DNA of 7,659 nucleotides from Oscillospiraceae bacterium (lineage in GTDB: Bacteria; Bacillota; Clostridia; Oscillospirales; Oscillospiraceae): contig JAFZQQ010000120.1 in assembly GCA_017620315.1 (NCBI GenBank), positions 1 through 7,659 on the forward strand, read 5' to 3'. Both the position numbers and the translations under genes were made by a program. The notes beneath the pieces are model-generated. The model was given only the letters and a program-made list of their open reading frames with translations, ran no database searches and had not been told where the DNA came from. Positions 6,339-7,659 of this stretch are shown in pieces. The first letter of the stretch is position 1. Every line of letters starts with the position of its first letter.

Positions 6339-6368
6339 TTGACTAATCTGTGCTTCCTGGCGTATAAT
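6339..6368 (+). promoter_or_regulatory. Sigma-A promoter of the methyltransferase gene
   Basis: TTGACT (6339-6344), 18 nt, TATAAT (6363-6368): five of six at -35, perfect at -10. The start should be near 6375, leaving a leader of about 29 nt. GGAGAAG at 6392-6398 is the ribosome site for the ATG at 6404. Confidence 0.88.
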
Positions 6369-6403
6369 ACACTGATTTATTATGGAAACACGGAGAAGAG
6401 CTT

Positions 6404-7267
6404 ATGTGGATAGCGGACGAATGGAAGGATTACGAACTGCTTGACTGCGGCGGAGGGGAAAAACTCGAGCGCTGGGGCCGCCAGCTCCTTGTGCGTCCGG
6501 ATCCCCAGGCTATATGGGAATCCAAGCGCGAGGATCCGGGATGGAGAAAGGCGCAGGGGCGCTATTTCCGCTCCTCCGAGGGCGGCGGACACTGGGAAAA
6601 GGACAAGCTGCCCGAGCAGTGGCAGATCAAATACCGCGACCTGACCTTCAACGTTAAGCCGATGAATTTTAAGCACACGGGCCTTTTTCCCGAGCAGGCG
6701 GTCAACTGGGACTTTGCCCGTGAGAAGATCAGCTCTGCCGGGCGGCCGATCAGGGTCCTGAATCTGTTTGCCTACACCGGCGGCGCGACTGTGGCCTGCG
6801 CTGCCGCCGGCGCACAGGTATGCCATGTGGACGCTGCGAAGGGCATGGTCGGCTGGGCGAAGGAGAACGCTCGCGCAAGCGGGCTTGAGGAAGCTCCAAT
6901 ACGCTGGATCATTGACGATTGCGCCAAATTCGTCGAGCGCGAGATACGCCGCGGAAAGAGCTATGATGCGATCATCCTCGACCCGCCAAGCTACGGGCGC
7001 GGTCCGGGCGGCGAGGTCTGGAAGCTTGAGGAGAGCCTTTTCCCGTTTTTGAAGCTCTGCGCGCAGGTGCTCTCCGAAAAGCCGCTTTTCGTTATCCTGA
7101 ACAGTTATACCACGGGGCTCGCACCCTCGGTGCTGGGCTATATGCTGCACCTTCTCATTTCGGAAAGGTTTGGCGGCAAGGTCACCTGGGACGAGCTTGG
7201 GCTGCCGGTCACCGATACTGGATTATGTTTGCCATGTGGCGCTACGGGCCGCTGGTTCAGCGAATAA
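6404..7267 (+). CDS. SAM-dependent methyltransferase, RlmI/RlmK-like (23S rRNA methyltransferase type)
   Basis: 287 residues, cytoplasmic. The N-terminal third (about 1-90) is a small beta-rich part that does not obviously contain a complete PUA domain. Then comes the family signature HTGLFPEQ (91-98) and a Rossmann methyltransferase: motif [21 protein letters not shown] (118-137), acidic SAM-binding Asp143 in [16 protein letters not shown], acidic pair 171-172, and motif [10 protein letters not shown] (193-200). The LPCGATGRW tail (276-284) also fits. The closest known families are RlmI and the methyltransferase half of RlmK/L, which make m5C or m7G in 23S rRNA; the exact target cannot be read from the sequence. 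It has its own strong promoter and faces away from rsmA. The stop is 19 nt before ecfA1 with no terminator between, so ecfA1 may be co-transcribed. Confidence 0.9.
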   Translation: MWIADEWKDYELLDCGGGEKLERWGRQLLVRPDPQAIWESKREDPGWRKAQGRYFRSSEGGGHWEKDKLPEQWQIKYRDLTFNVKPMNFKHTGLFPEQAVNWDFAREKISSAGRPIRVLNLFAYTGGATVACAAAGAQVCHVDAAKGMVGWAKENARASGLEEAPIRWIIDDCAKFVEREIRRGKSYDAIILDPPSYGRGPGGEVWKLEESLFPFLKLCAQVLSEKPLFVILNSYTTGLAPSVLGYMLHLLISERFGGKVTWDELGLPVTDTGLCLPCGATGRWFSE

Positions 7268-7286
7268 AATTAAAGTAGAGAACATT

Positions 7287-7659
7287 ATGTCAATCAATAT
7301 CAAAACCGAGGGACTCACTTATTCCTATCCCGGAGACGAGGAAAACGCGGCAACCGTCGCACTTGACGGCGTGGATATCACGATAGAGCGCGGCAGCTTT
7401 GTCGTGGTGCTTGGGCACAACGGCAGCGGCAAGTCGACGCTTGCGAAGACCTTCAACGCCGTGCTGCTGCCCGGCGGGGGAAAGGTATACGTCGACGGGA
7501 TGGACACGAGCGACGGCAAGCTTCTTCTGGAGATACGCCGGCGCATCGGAATGGTATTCCAGAACCCCGACAACCAGATCGTTGCCAACGTGGTCGAGGA
7601 GGACGTCGCCTTCGCACCTGAGAATCTCGGCGTCCCGACCGAAGAGATACGCCGCCGCG
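7287..7659 (+). CDS. ecfA1: Energy-coupling factor (ECF) transporter ATPase EcfA1, N-terminal part, cut by right edge
   Basis: ATP-hydrolysing subunit of the shared energizing module (EcfA1-EcfA2-EcfT) that powers uptake of vitamins and metal ions through interchangeable S-components; acts on the cytoplasmic side of the membrane. The first 124 residues of a protein usually near 280 are present. Seen: an A-loop region with Tyr12/Tyr14 (LTYSYPG), Walker [10 protein letters not shown] (43-51) and Q-loop [12 protein letters not shown] (89-100, Gln92), followed by [16 protein letters not shown], a string characteristic of EcfA1. The signature motif, Walker B and H-loop lie beyond the window. ATG at 7287 has only a weak GTAGAG ribosome site and no clear promoter of its own. 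EcfA2 and EcfT genes would be expected just outside the right edge. Confidence 0.93.
   Translation, partial: MSINIKTEGLTYSYPGDEENAATVALDGVDITIERGSFVVVLGHNGSGKSTLAKTFNAVLLPGGGKVYVDGMDTSDGKLLLEIRRRIGMVFQNPDNQIVANVVEEDVAFAPENLGVPTEEIRRR

Noticed and set aside
6380..7150. Minus-strand open frame of 256 codons opposite the methyltransferase gene
   Set aside because: The plus strand holds all methyltransferase motifs and a strong promoter and ribosome site; the minus frame looks like an antisense shadow.

Overview
The window looks like a chromosomal piece of a fairly GC-rich low-G+C-lineage anaerobe, most likely a clostridial Firmicute of the Oscillospiraceae type. This is inferred from the Firmicute-style Shine-Dalgarno sites, sigma-A promoters matching the TTGACA/TATAAT consensus, an EcfA1-type ATPase with typical Firmicute motifs, a lipoprotein efflux adaptor and MocR/RsmA sequences of clostridial flavour. 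No 16S or other direct taxonomic marker is present. Seven protein genes are visible, two of them cut by the window edges. No tRNA, rRNA, CRISPR array or transposase gene was seen.

Left part (1-3048, all on the minus strand): a three-gene efflux operon transcribed in the order TolC-like secreted helical protein, lipoprotein membrane-fusion adaptor (HlyD/AcrA type), RND permease. The permease is cut after 154 residues by the left edge. The genes are packed tightly (15 nt and 3 nt between reading frames), and each downstream Shine-Dalgarno overlaps or abuts the end of the gene before it. A perfect consensus sigma-A promoter (TTGACA-N17-TATAAT, 3149 to 3121) drives the operon.

Middle (3049-4447): a divergent regulatory region, then a MocR-family regulator (GntR helix-turn-helix fused to a PLP-dependent aminotransferase-like domain) on the plus strand. 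It stops about 100 residues earlier than usual and lacks the C-terminal aminotransferase subdomain. Its 3' end lies in an AT-rich segment with a 19-bp tandem repeat, a 14-bp inverted repeat (probable bidirectional terminator) and a 12-bp perfect palindrome. The divergent layout suggests that this regulator controls the pump operon.

Right part (4448-7659): rsmA (16S rRNA dimethyladenosine methyltransferase) and a membrane-anchored alpha/beta hydrolase form a minus-strand pair separated by one base. Back-to-back with rsmA, from its own strong promoter, runs a plus-strand RlmI/RlmK-like SAM-dependent methyltransferase. It is followed after 19 nt by the start of ecfA1, the ATPase of an energy-coupling-factor vitamin transporter, which leaves the window at the right edge. 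This part is mostly housekeeping. The efflux operon with its shortened MocR neighbour is the accessory-like part and the most unusual content here.
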